Origin: an uncultured Clostridia bacterium
Lineage (GTDB): Bacteria > Bacillota > Clostridia > Oscillospirales > Ruminococcaceae
Reading direction: 5' to 3'
Assembly (NCBI GenBank): GCA_945947715.1
Contig: CAMEYZ010000029.1
Coordinates: 1 to 14,460, forward strand
DNA length: 14,460 nt
Within the stretch, counting starts at the first letter, position 1, and every line of letters begins with the position of its first letter. The notes beneath the pieces are model-generated. The model saw only the letters and a list, made by a program, of their open reading frames with translations, ran no database searches and was not told the DNA's origin. Shown piece after piece: positions 1 through 7,076 of this stretch. A program made the position numbers and the translations under genes.

Positions 1-2934
1 CAGCTTCATGTGAACACTCTTGAAAAGCACTGCTTGTTCATACCCGTCGCCCCAAACCAGGACCCCTTCGCTGACAGGGAGAGCTCAAACCGCTTTGAGC
101 TGTTAAACGGCAGCTGGGATTTCAGATACTATGACAGCATCATCGACATGGAGTACTATTTTATTTCGGTCCCCTTCGATAAAAAGCTGCCCGTCCCCTC
201 CAACTGGCAGCTCCACGGCTATGATAAGCCCCAGTATACAAACGTGTGCTATCCTATCCCCTACGACCCGCCCTATGTTCCTGATGATATTCCCGTGGGC
301 GTTTATAGCCGAAGCTTCGAATATGCCCCCGACGGACTTGACAGGATACTTGTTTTCGAGGGCGCGGACAGCTGCATCTATCTCTACATCAACAGAGAAT
401 TTGCAGGCTATACTCAGGTCTCCCACAGCACCTCCGAGTTTGACATCACCCCTCTGCTAAGGGAGGGAGAAAACACCATCACTGCTGCCGTGCTGAAATG
501 GTGTGACGGGACCTATCTGGAGGACCAGGACAAGTTCAGACTGTCTGGCATCTTCCGTGATGTGTATCTGCTGTCACGTCCGAAAAAGCGGCTGGAAAAT
601 TATATCGTAAGAACAGATATCTCCGATGATCTTTCCTCAGCAGAGCTTGTTTTCACAGCATATGGCACTGATGTGAAGGCAAGGCTGTCCGACAATGAGG
701 GAAATATCATCGCAGAGCTTTCCGCATCAGATGGCGAAACCGTTTCCTGCCACATAAGCGCACCCGTACTATGGTCTGCGGAGAAGCCCTATCTGTATGA
801 CCTGACCATATTCGCAGGCGATGAAGTCATCGGCGAAAGGGTGGGCTTCAGAAAAGTAAGCGCCGAAAACGGCGTTGTAAAGATAAACGGAAAAGCGGTA
901 AAATTCAAGGGCGTAAACCGTCACGACAGCTATCCTGACACGGGCTATTACGCTTGCCTGGAGCAGATGAAAAATGACCTTATCCTTATGAAAAAGCATA
1001 ATATCAACGCAGTAAGGACCTCTCATTATCCAAATTCTCCGCTGTTTTATCAGCTCTGTGACGAGTATGGCCTGTACGTCATCGACGAGGCGGATATGGA
1101 ATCCCATGGCTGCGTGGAGGTATATAACGACTTCAAATGGAGCAAGGGCTATAACGGTATCGCTCTGCTGGCCTCGGACGAGCGCTTTTGCAAGGCTATC
1201 ACTGACCGTGCTGAAGCCCTGGTAAAACGAGATATAAACCGTCCCTGTGTGATTTTCTGGTCTCTCGGGAATGAGAGCGGCTATGGTACCAATATGCTTG
1301 CGGCAGGTAAGCTTGTGAAGTCTCTGGATGATACCCGGCTGCTCCATTACGAAAGCACTCATAAGCTGGACGATACCTCTGATGCAGTGCTGGACGTGGT
1401 CTCGCAGATGTACCCCTCTCCCGAGGATATGCTGAAATTCCTCGAAAACAAGGAGGAAAAGCGTCCCCTTATCCTCTGCGAATACTGCCATGCCATGGGC
1501 AACGGTCCGGGAGACTTAGAGGATTATCACAATATCTTCTATTCCGACGAGCGTTTCTGCGGCGGCTTTATATGGGAATGGAGCGACCATGCCTGCCCGC
1601 TGGGAAGGACTGCGGACGGACAGGTAAAATACGGCTATGGCGGCGACTTCGGCGAAAAGCATAACGACGGCAATTTCTGCATGGACGCCCTAACTTATCC
1701 CGACAGGACCCCTCATACAGGACTCCTTGAAGCAAAGCAGGTGTACCGTCCTGTGCGGATATCAAAGGGAAATAAGCCCGGCAGCTTTATTTTCAGAAGC
1801 ACTCTTGAATTTGAAAATGCAGGCGATAGCCTTGACTGCCGCTATGAGATAACATATGACGGAGGAAGCTATGCAGAGGGCACTGTTGAGCTTGACCTGC
1901 CACCTATGGGCAGCTCGGAGATATTTATCCCCGAAGCCGCAGCTGACCATGGCAAAGAAGAATATATCCGCTTCATATTCACTGCTAAAAATGATACGTT
2001 ATACTGCGAAAAGGGCTATGAGGTATGCTTTGACCAGCTTGAGCTCTGCGAGGGTGCCAGCAAAAATGAATATCCCAGCAGCGATGAAGATATGGTTCTC
2101 GAGGACGCTCCCCTTTTTGTGAATGTCAGGGTTGGAAATATATCCTATCGGTTTAACAAGCGGCTGTCAGAGCTTGATTCCATAAAATGCGGCGGAAGAG
2201 AGCTGCTGGACCGTCCCATTTCCTTCAACTTTTTCCGTGCTCCCACAGACAACGATGTAATGAAGGGCGACTGGTACAGAGCCCACCTAAACGACTTCAC
2301 CGTAAAAAATTACGGCGTGACCGCAGAAAAAACCTCCGCAGGCGCAGAAATATCCCTCCGGCAGTCCTTCGGGTGGAGCATACATCAGCCCTTTGCCTAT
2401 ATGGACGTGAAATATATAATCTCTGGGAATGGCATCGACATACAGTGCAATGCAGAGTTTTCCAATAAGGTCACCTTTCTGCCACGATTTGGCATAAGAC
2501 TGTTCCTGCCAAAGTCCTTTAACAGCTTGGAATATTTCGGATACGGCCCCTATGAAAGCTACATCGACAAGCATCAGGCAAGCTATATGGGGAATTTCTC
2601 TGCCAAGCTGTCCGATATGCACGAGGATTATATCCGTCCACAGGAAAACTCCTCCCACTATGGCTGTAAGCATATGACCGTCACCGATGGCATGACAGCC
2701 TTACGCTTCACCTCAAATGAGCCCTTCTCCTTCAATGCATCAGAATACACCGAGGAGGAGCTTGCAGCAAAGCGCCACAATTTCGAGCTTGAAAAGTGCG
2801 GAAGCAGTGTCATTTGTATCGACAGCCTCATGGCAGGAGTAGGCTCAAACGCCTGCGGGCCTGCCCTTGCGGATAAGTACCGTCTGCCGCTGCCGGGCAT
2901 CTCAGCTCAGCTGCACATTGCGATATCAGACTAA
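1..2934 (+). CDS. lacZ: Beta-galactosidase, glycoside hydrolase family 2 (5' end cut by the window)
   Basis: Hydrolyses terminal beta-D-galactosides such as lactose or galacto-oligosaccharides, probably in the cytoplasm, since no signal peptide is visible. The order is GH2 N-terminal sugar-binding domain, immunoglobulin-like domain, TIM barrel, then the beta-galactosidase small-chain domain. Numbering from the GTG at position 10, the acid/base is Glu422 in SLGNESGYG and the nucleophile is Glu491 in ILCEYCHAMGNG. Other family marks are NRHDSYPDTG, NAVRTSHYPN, DRTPHTGLLEAKQVYRP, FFRAPTDND and YGPYESYIDKH. The reading frame is open back to base 1 (Gln-Leu-His before the GTG), and LHVNTL followed by FIPV matches the region just after the usual ENPQ segment of this family. 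The true start is therefore probably about ten codons upstream and the GTG is probably internal. The C-terminus is intact and a terminator follows 18 nt after the stop. It is the only plus-strand gene here and converges on the exporter operon. Confidence 0.95.
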   Translation, partial: QLHVNTLEKHCLFIPVAPNQDPFADRESSNRFELLNGSWDFRYYDSIIDMEYYFISVPFDKKLPVPSNWQLHGYDKPQYTNVCYPIPYDPPYVPDDIPVGVYSRSFEYAPDGLDRILVFEGADSCIYLYINREFAGYTQVSHSTSEFDITPLLREGENTITAAVLKWCDGTYLEDQDKFRLSGIFRDVYLLSRPKKRLENYIVRTDISDDLSSAELVFTAYGTDVKARLSDNEGNIIAELSASDGETVSCHISAPVLWSAEKPYLYDLTIFAGDEVIGERVGFRKVSAENGVVKINGKAVKFKGVNRHDSYPDTGYYACLEQMKNDLILMKKHNINAVRTSHYPNSPLFYQLCDEYGLYVIDEADMESHGCVEVYNDFKWSKGYNGIALLASDERFCKAITDRAEALVKRDINRPCVIFWSLGNESGYGTNMLAAGKLVKSLDDTRLLHYESTHKLDDTSDAVLDVVSQMYPSPEDMLKFLENKEEKRPLILCEYCHAMGNGPGDLEDYHNIFYSDERFCGGFIWEWSDHACPLGRTADGQVKYGYGGDFGEKHNDGNFCMDALTYPDRTPHTGLLEAKQVYRPVRISKGNKPGSFIFRSTLEFENAGDSLDCRYEITYDGGSYAEGTVELDLPPMGSSEIFIPEAAADHGKEEYIRFIFTAKNDTLYCEKGYEVCFDQLELCEGASKNEYPSSDEDMVLEDAPLFVNVRVGNISYRFNKRLSELDSIKCGGRELLDRPISFNFFRAPTDNDVMKGDWYRAHLNDFTVKNYGVTAEKTSAGAEISLRQSFGWSIHQPFAYMDVKYIISGNGIDIQCNAEFSNKVTFLPRFGIRLFLPKSFNSLEYFGYGPYESYIDKHQASYMGNFSAKLSDMHEDYIRPQENSSHYGCKHMTVTDGMTALRFTSNEPFSFNASEYTEEELAAKRHNFELEKCGSSVICIDSLMAGVGSNACGPALADKYRLPLPGISAQLHIAISD

Positions 2935-2952
2935 AAAACACAAAAAAAGAAT

Positions 2953-2992
2953 CTGCGCAAAGACCGCCAAAACAGTCTTTGCGCAGTTTTTT
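2953..2992. terminator. Bidirectional rho-independent terminator between lacZ and the ABC ATPase gene
   Basis: A perfect 12-bp stem (CTGCGCAAAGAC at 2953-2964 with GTCTTTGCGCAG at 2975-2986) encloses a 10-nt loop and is followed on the plus strand by six T. On the minus strand it is followed by the complement of the A-rich run at 2934-2950, which gives a T-rich tail. It can therefore stop both lacZ and the convergent exporter operon ending at 3023. Confidence 0.93.
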
Positions 2993-3022
2993 AAACCACC
3001 ATAAAATGCCGCAGGACACATA

Positions 3023-3997
3023 TCATTCGCTATATATCCTTGTGATTATCATATCCATAGGCAGCTCCCTGACGGAAATATCCTTAAAGCTCACATGGTC
3101 GGTAAGGCTTTTCAGGAAGTCCGTGATAGGCTGTTTTTCGGTATCCACTTCCAGGGAAATGTTAAGCTCATTATCCCGCCCTATCAGCTTTGCGCCATTT
3201 ATCTCACTTCCACCAAAGGGCTCGGTCAGCGTAAGCTCAACTATCTTCTTGCTGCCCAGAATATTTTTCAGACCAGACAGAGTATCATCGAAGACCTTTT
3301 TTCCATGATTTATGATAATAACATTGTCCGCCAGCTGTTCAACGTCCTCCAGGTCATGAGTGGTGAGGATAAAGGTAGTGCCCTTGCTATTCATCTCGGA
3401 GACCACCTCGCGTATCTTGTTCTTGGCGATAACGTCAAGTCCGATAGTAGGCTCGTCCAGGAAAACTATCTCGGGGCTGTGAAGCATCGCCATTATAAAC
3501 TCACACTTCATTCTCTCTCCCAGGGAAAGCACTCTTGTGGGCTTGTGAATGACCTCCCCCACATCGAAAAGCTCGGTCATTTCATCGAGGCGTCTCTTGT
3601 AGTCCCCGTCGGATATGCCATAGATAGCCTTGTTCATTGCAAAGCTGTCCACCGGCGGGATATCCCAGATAAGCTGGGACCTCTGTCCGAATACCGCGCC
3701 TATCCTCTGAACGTACTTCATTCTGTCCCGTGCAGGAGAATATCCCATAACGTCGATATTTCCGCTTGTGGGAAAAAGTGCTCCGCAGAGCATTTTTATC
3801 GCAGTAGATTTGCCTGCGCCGTTAGGTCCCAAAATACCGCAGATGCTCCCCTGTTCTATCTCAAAGGAGATATCATCTACAGCATTTATCTGCACCTTTT
3901 CACGTTTGAAAAAGCTTTTGACGGTCTCCTTGAAGCCGCTGCCCCTTTTGTAGGTGGTATAGGTCTTTACTAAGTTTTCGACTTTTATCGCTGTCAT
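3023..3997 (-). CDS. ABC transporter ATP-binding protein of an ABC-2 exporter (COG4586-like)
   Basis: Supplies ATP hydrolysis for the exporter formed with the two permeases encoded just upstream. The 324-residue protein has Walker A GPNGAGKST (57-65), a Q-loop region at FGQRSQLIWD (103-112), a variant signature LSLGERMKCE (157-166) in place of LSGGQ, Walker B IVFLDEP (177-183), D-loop IGLD and the H-loop His in TTHDLED (His214). A C-terminal extension of roughly 90 residues follows. The variant signature and the long loop between strand one and Walker A are typical of the ATPase that pairs with DUF990-type permeases, the group that includes viologen and other drug exporters. The ATG is preceded by GGGAGGT (4002-4008) and lies one base after the stop of the preceding permease, so it is the last gene of the operon. 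The transported substrate cannot be read from the sequence. Confidence 0.93.
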   Translation of the reverse strand: MTAIKVENLVKTYTTYKRGSGFKETVKSFFKREKVQINAVDDISFEIEQGSICGILGPNGAGKSTAIKMLCGALFPTSGNIDVMGYSPARDRMKYVQRIGAVFGQRSQLIWDIPPVDSFAMNKAIYGISDGDYKRRLDEMTELFDVGEVIHKPTRVLSLGERMKCEFIMAMLHSPEIVFLDEPTIGLDVIAKNKIREVVSEMNSKGTTFILTTHDLEDVEQLADNVIIINHGKKVFDDTLSGLKNILGSKKIVELTLTEPFGGSEINGAKLIGRDNELNISLEVDTEKQPITDFLKSLTDHVSFKDISVRELPMDMIITRIYSE

Positions 3998-3998
3998 G

Positions 3999-4778
3999 TT
4001 AACCTCCCACTCCTTCGTAAGCCTTTATCATTCTGTTATACAGCCAGATCCCGAAAATGAAGAACAGCATGCAGGGTATCACCGATAGCAGCGAGTACAT
4101 ATCAAGCCTTCCCAGCAGCGCCGAGGCAGGGAAAAATCCCACCACCGCCACCGGAATTATCAGCGCGGACATCACCTGAACAGCCTTCGGAAAGATACCC
4201 AGAGGATATTTTCCAAACTCCTTTATGCTCTCAAAGATTTCGGGTATCCTTGAATTTCCAACCCATTTGAAGCTTATCGCTGCCATGATAAGGTCCAGTC
4301 CGCACATTACAGCCGCTCCCGACAAAAACAGCAGCAGAAAAAGAATTATCCCCCAAGCACCGCTGCTCTTCGTAAAGGACGCGGATATTATGGTCATAGC
4401 AAGTCCGCCGAGAAACAGCCCGATGCTGCCCGTGTCAAAATTTGCTGCCGCAATGTAAAACAGCGGAGAAAGTGGCTTTAACAACACCGTTTCAAAGCGG
4501 CCCGACTGAACATGGTCCATAGTCACCCAGAGAATACTTCCGCATATCATCGACGCGACTGCGTTTGACATGGAAAACACCGACTGTATCAGCAGCACCT
4601 CCCACATGGTCCACCCGGGAAATTTCGCACCGTTTGCATAGATAAGCACTGTCACCAGCGGAAAAATTATATTCGACAGCAGCGTGATGAGATTCCCCAG
4701 AACAAAATCCAGCCGATAGGCCGCAGCCCTTGAAAACGCAGTATGAAGGCAGGTCATGTATATTTTCAGGTATCTCAT
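3999..4778 (-). CDS. ABC-2 type permease, DUF990/COG3694-like
   Basis: Second membrane subunit of the exporter. The 259-residue protein has about six hydrophobic segments, including stretches near residues 25-47, 55-80, 110-135, 140-165, 200-225 and 230-250. An N-terminal amphipathic stretch YRLDFVLGN and the central phrase FETVLLKPLSPLFY (approximately 93-106) are characteristic of this permease family. That phrase corresponds to FLTFTLRPMHHRFF in the neighbouring permease, so the pair looks like two diverged copies forming a heterodimer. The start codon lies 4 nt after the stop of the upstream permease and the stop is one base before the ATPase start, so the three subunits are translated as a tight block. 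No signal sequence or extra domain is visible. Confidence 0.88.
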   Translation of the reverse strand: MRYLKIYMTCLHTAFSRAAAYRLDFVLGNLITLLSNIIFPLVTVLIYANGAKFPGWTMWEVLLIQSVFSMSNAVASMICGSILWVTMDHVQSGRFETVLLKPLSPLFYIAAANFDTGSIGLFLGGLAMTIISASFTKSSGAWGIILFLLLFLSGAAVMCGLDLIMAAISFKWVGNSRIPEIFESIKEFGKYPLGIFPKAVQVMSALIIPVAVVGFFPASALLGRLDMYSLLSVIPCMLFFIFGIWLYNRMIKAYEGVGG

Positions 4779-4782
4779 AATA

Positions 4783-5604
4783 TCACGCTCCCACTGCCGT
4801 AAATCTCTTTATGGAGCTGCGGTATATGACCTCGCTGAGCAGCGCTGTAAATATCACAGCTATCCCCTGATATAGTACCGCCTGAGGAATAGTCAGTCCC
4901 ATTTCGCCGATAGAGCTGCTCCCTGTCCAGACCATTGCAGGAATATAATTTGTGTACTGGAAGGGCAGGAACATCATTATCCGCTGGACCGCCTCAGGAA
5001 AGAAGCTAAGCGGGATAAGTGCTCCTGAGAAGATATTCCCCAGCAGCTGATATACTACCCTGATACCGTTAGCCTGAACGAAATAGAACGCAGTCATTCC
5101 CAGGCAGTAATTCACATAGAAATTCATCAAAAATGCAAAAGCCACCGAAAGCACTGTCCAGCCCATGTGCTGCGGTATCATATCCAGCCCGAACAGCAGC
5201 GAAAAAATCAGCAGACAGGGCAGAAACTCAAAGAAAAACCCCAGCACTCTGTGACCTATCTTCTGGGACAGGGCAAAAAATCTGTGATGCATGGGCCGCA
5301 GCGTAAAGGTGAGAAATTTCCCCGACTGCACAAGCATTTGCAGATTCCAGTCAGCAAAATCCATGGTAAGATAGCCGATAAGAGCGGACGCTCCAAAATA
5401 GCGGATAGTCTGCTGAAACTCCATGCCGCCCAGCGTGCTGCTGTCCCCGTAGACTGCTGTCCAGATGAAATACTGCACTACAAAATAAACAGGTCCCACA
5501 AAGACCGATACCAGCGAATGTGTGCGGTAAGCGCTCCATTCCTTGTAGGTCACGAAGGCCACCGCTTTGCACATTTCAAATTTGTGTCTTAAAAAATTCA
5601 TCAT
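4783..5604 (-). CDS. ABC-2 type permease, DUF990/COG4587-like
   Basis: First membrane subunit of the exporter, 273 residues. It has an N-terminal cytoplasmic amphipathic segment (KAVAFVTYKEWSAYRTHS) and about six membrane-spanning stretches. The motif GKFLTFTLRPMHHRFFALSQ near the middle is the family's cytoplasmic loop. Its ATG (5604-5602) overlaps the TGA of the upstream hydrolase gene (5603-5601) in an ATGA junction, which predicts translational coupling. A second ATG follows directly and could also serve as the start. The partner permease and ATPase follow at once. The substrate is unknown; related systems export cationic drugs and other toxic small molecules. Confidence 0.88.
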   Translation of the reverse strand: MMNFLRHKFEMCKAVAFVTYKEWSAYRTHSLVSVFVGPVYFVVQYFIWTAVYGDSSTLGGMEFQQTIRYFGASALIGYLTMDFADWNLQMLVQSGKFLTFTLRPMHHRFFALSQKIGHRVLGFFFEFLPCLLIFSLLFGLDMIPQHMGWTVLSVAFAFLMNFYVNYCLGMTAFYFVQANGIRVVYQLLGNIFSGALIPLSFFPEAVQRIMMFLPFQYTNYIPAMVWTGSSSIGEMGLTIPQAVLYQGIAVIFTALLSEVIYRSSIKRFTAVGA

Positions 5605-6794
5605 ATAAGCCCCGACCAGATGATGTTCTGCACATTGTACAAAGGCTCTGCAGACCAGCCATTAGCTCCCTCGTCGAAGGGCACGAACCATGCTGCTGCC
5701 AGCTGTTCATCAAGGTCGATGTCCAGCGAGGAAGCGCCTGCGCCCTCGTGCATGATAGTCCTGTCCGAATAGGAGAAATTCGCTCCCCGGCGGATATCAA
5801 AGCCAACGCCATAAAGACGGTTGGGCTCGTCAGCTCCCCAGCAGTGGTCGGGGATATCATGAAGCTGAACAGTGCTCATCTTCTCAACGGACTTTCTGCC
5901 GAGAATACGTGCACCGTCAAGCCGTCCGCCGTTTATGTACGCATTTGCGTAGCGGATAAGGTCGTACACAGTGGAATGAAGTCCTCCGCCGGTCTGAGGG
6001 ATATTGTCCCAGACGCTTCCGTCACCGTCACGGCCATTTATCTCTCCGGAGATTATCTTGTCAAGGTAGCTTTTATGGTCCTCGCCGTAAACATATCCCC
6101 TTGCAGCCGTTTCGGGTGTGTAGAAGAATCCGCTGTCGGTCATTTTCAGAGGACGTATCACCTTTTCCTCGATATAGTCGTGGACATTCATTCCGCTAAC
6201 TCTGGTTATGACCTCGCCCAGAAGCGCAAAGCCGAAGGATGAATACTGCCACTCGGTGCCCGAAGGACGACGAAGTCCTCCGGAAATCCCTGCGGATATC
6301 CAGTCAAACTGGCTCTTTCCGTCCCATTTTTCTGCGGCAGCCTCGATAAGCTCCCATGCGTCCTTGGGAGCAGCCTCCGGGAAGCAGCCTCCGTCGGGAT
6401 AAAGCCCCGAGGTATGAGTCAGCAGCTGCAGAAGAGTTATCCCGTCAAAGGGCTTTTCGGCAAACTGGGGCAGAATCTCGCCCACAGGCGTACTCAGCCT
6501 GATATATCCGTCCTCCACCAGCTGCATTATGGCAGTTGCTGTGAAGGTCTTGGTGATAGAAGCGATACCGAAAACAGTATCGGGCTGCATAGGCATATCC
6601 AGCCCCATGCCGTTATTTCTACCCAGCGCACCGTGAGCGATGACCTTCCCCTTGTGAGAAATGCAGTAGCTCACCCCATGGATAAGCCTCCTGTCTATCA
6701 TCTCACCCAAGCGCTTGTTGAGCATTTCTATTCTGCTCTCATCGAAGCCTGTTTCGATAGGCTTGCAGTCGATTTTTCCCTGAATTACGTTCAT
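5601..6794 (-). CDS. Serine hydrolase of the beta-lactamase class C / penicillin-binding protein fold
   Basis: A 397-residue PF00144-type hydrolase. The catalytic Ser79-Ile-Thr-Lys82 (SxxK) is followed by Tyr184-Ser-Ser186 at the usual YxN position and His349-Glu-Gly351 at the KTG/HxG position. Other family marks are FGIASITKTFTATAIMQL, LLTHTSG and TGGGLHSTVYDL. No signal peptide is visible, so it probably acts in the cytoplasm, which argues for an esterase or peptidase role rather than secreted beta-lactam resistance. The longer reading frame begins at 6809, but that ATG lies immediately before the Shine-Dalgarno GGAGGA. The ATG at 6794 is correctly spaced from GGGAGGA (6801-6807) and is preferred. 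It is the first gene of an operon with an ABC-2 exporter, sits behind a structured leader, and its stop overlaps the permease start. The true substrate is unknown. Confidence 0.9.
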   Translation of the reverse strand: MNVIQGKIDCKPIETGFDESRIEMLNKRLGEMIDRRLIHGVSYCISHKGKVIAHGALGRNNGMGLDMPMQPDTVFGIASITKTFTATAIMQLVEDGYIRLSTPVGEILPQFAEKPFDGITLLQLLTHTSGLYPDGGCFPEAAPKDAWELIEAAAEKWDGKSQFDWISAGISGGLRRPSGTEWQYSSFGFALLGEVITRVSGMNVHDYIEEKVIRPLKMTDSGFFYTPETAARGYVYGEDHKSYLDKIISGEINGRDGDGSVWDNIPQTGGGLHSTVYDLIRYANAYINGGRLDGARILGRKSVEKMSTVQLHDIPDHCWGADEPNRLYGVGFDIRRGANFSYSDRTIMHEGAGASSLDIDLDEQLAAAWFVPFDEGANGWSAEPLYNVQNIIWSGLI

Positions 6795-6800
6795 AATATT

Positions 6801-6807
6801 TCCTCCC
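6801..6807 (-). promoter_or_regulatory. Ribosome binding site deciding the start of the serine hydrolase
   Basis: GGGAGGA on the minus strand lies 6 nt before the ATG at 6794. The alternative upstream ATG (6809-6807) overlaps this site and has no Shine-Dalgarno of its own, so the shorter protein is favoured. Confidence 0.8.
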
Positions 6808-6860
6808 ATATTCTTGATGTGATAGCTTTTGCGTCGTTAGGTTACTATGTCCCCCTTTTC

Positions 6861-6900
6861 TATAAAAAAAGGTACATTTCACTAAAGAAATGTACCTTTT
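6861..6900 (-). terminator. Leader terminator (attenuator) ahead of the hydrolase-exporter operon
   Basis: On the minus strand a perfect 14-bp stem (AAAAGGTACATTTC at 6900-6887 with GAAATGTACCTTTT at 6880-6867) with a 6-nt loop runs straight into a T tract (seven T ending at 6864). It lies downstream of the operon promoter and about 70 nt before the first gene, so it is placed as an attenuator rather than as the end of a gene. A partial copy of its 3' arm occurs upstream at 6964-6951 and could act as antiterminator. Confidence 0.85.
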
Positions 6901-6996
6901 GCAGACAATATCCTACAATACACCCACAGGAGCTATATCATACCAGCAGGCAAAGGCTCATTTCCCGTAACGAAATCAACTATTCTGAACATCTGC
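6901..6996 (-). ncRNA. Candidate cis-regulatory RNA (riboswitch-like aptamer domain), family not recognised
   Basis: On the minus strand this 5' leader can close with GCAGAU (6996-6991) pairing GUCUGC (6906-6901). Inside are UUACGG (6970-6965) with CUGUGG, GAGC with GCUC, and a small hairpin UGCC-UGCU-GGUA. The segment GAAAUGAGCCUUUG (6964-6951) matches the terminator's 3' arm at 11 of 14 positions and can pair with the terminator's 5' arm through 6 pairs, one mismatch, one G-U pair and 5 more pairs. This competes with the internal stems. The arrangement is that of a transcription-terminating riboswitch or a peptide-controlled attenuator. A guanidine-IV (mepA-like) element was considered because it controls exporters, but the match cannot be made from memory. 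The structure was drawn by hand. Confidence 0.55.
6933..6992 (-). CDS. Possible 19-residue leader peptide
   Basis: A short reading frame, MFRIVDFVTGNEPLPAGMI then TAG, starts 7 nt after an AGGGGG site (7000-7004) and ends 33 nt before the terminator stem. It runs through the antiterminator segment, so translation of it would affect folding of the leader. It may equally be a chance frame inside a structured RNA. It resembles no leader peptide I know. Confidence 0.35.
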   Translation of the reverse strand: MFRIVDFVTGNEPLPAGMI

Positions 6997-7023
6997 CCGC
7001 CCCCTTTTCTGAATGATGAAGTA

Positions 7024-7052
7024 ATTATAGCATAATTTCTCAGCCATGTCAA
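7024..7052 (-). promoter_or_regulatory. Consensus sigma-A promoter of the hydrolase-exporter operon
   Basis: On the minus strand TTGACA (7052-7047) and TATAAT (7029-7024) are separated by exactly 17 nt, and a TG one base before the -10 makes it an extended -10. Both hexamers are perfect. Transcription should begin near 7017, giving a leader of about 220 nt. The promoter starts only 24 nt after the stop of the decayed gene at 7077. Confidence 0.92.
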
Positions 7053-7076
7053 GCCCTTCCGGAAATTTTTTCACAG

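Noticed and set aside
10..12. GTG as the true start of the beta-galactosidase
   Set aside because: The frame is open to base 1 and the upstream residues match the conserved region of the family, so the start is most likely outside the window.
769..1491. 240-codon open frame on the minus strand inside lacZ
   Set aside because: It lies wholly antisense to a GH2 gene with all catalytic motifs, and its translation shows no domain pattern. It is a product of codon bias.
3095..3973. 292-codon open frame on the plus strand opposite the ABC ATPase
   Set aside because: The opposite strand encodes every ATPase motif. This frame is a shadow with no ribosome binding site or family features.
5520..6242. 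240-codon open frame on the plus strand opposite the permease/hydrolase genes
   Set aside because: It crosses two coupled minus-strand genes and has no recognisable domain.
6867..6900. Leader hairpin as part of an inverted-repeat transposable element (MITE)
   Set aside because: It is a single stem with a T tract on the strand of transcription and has no target-site duplication. A terminator explains it better.
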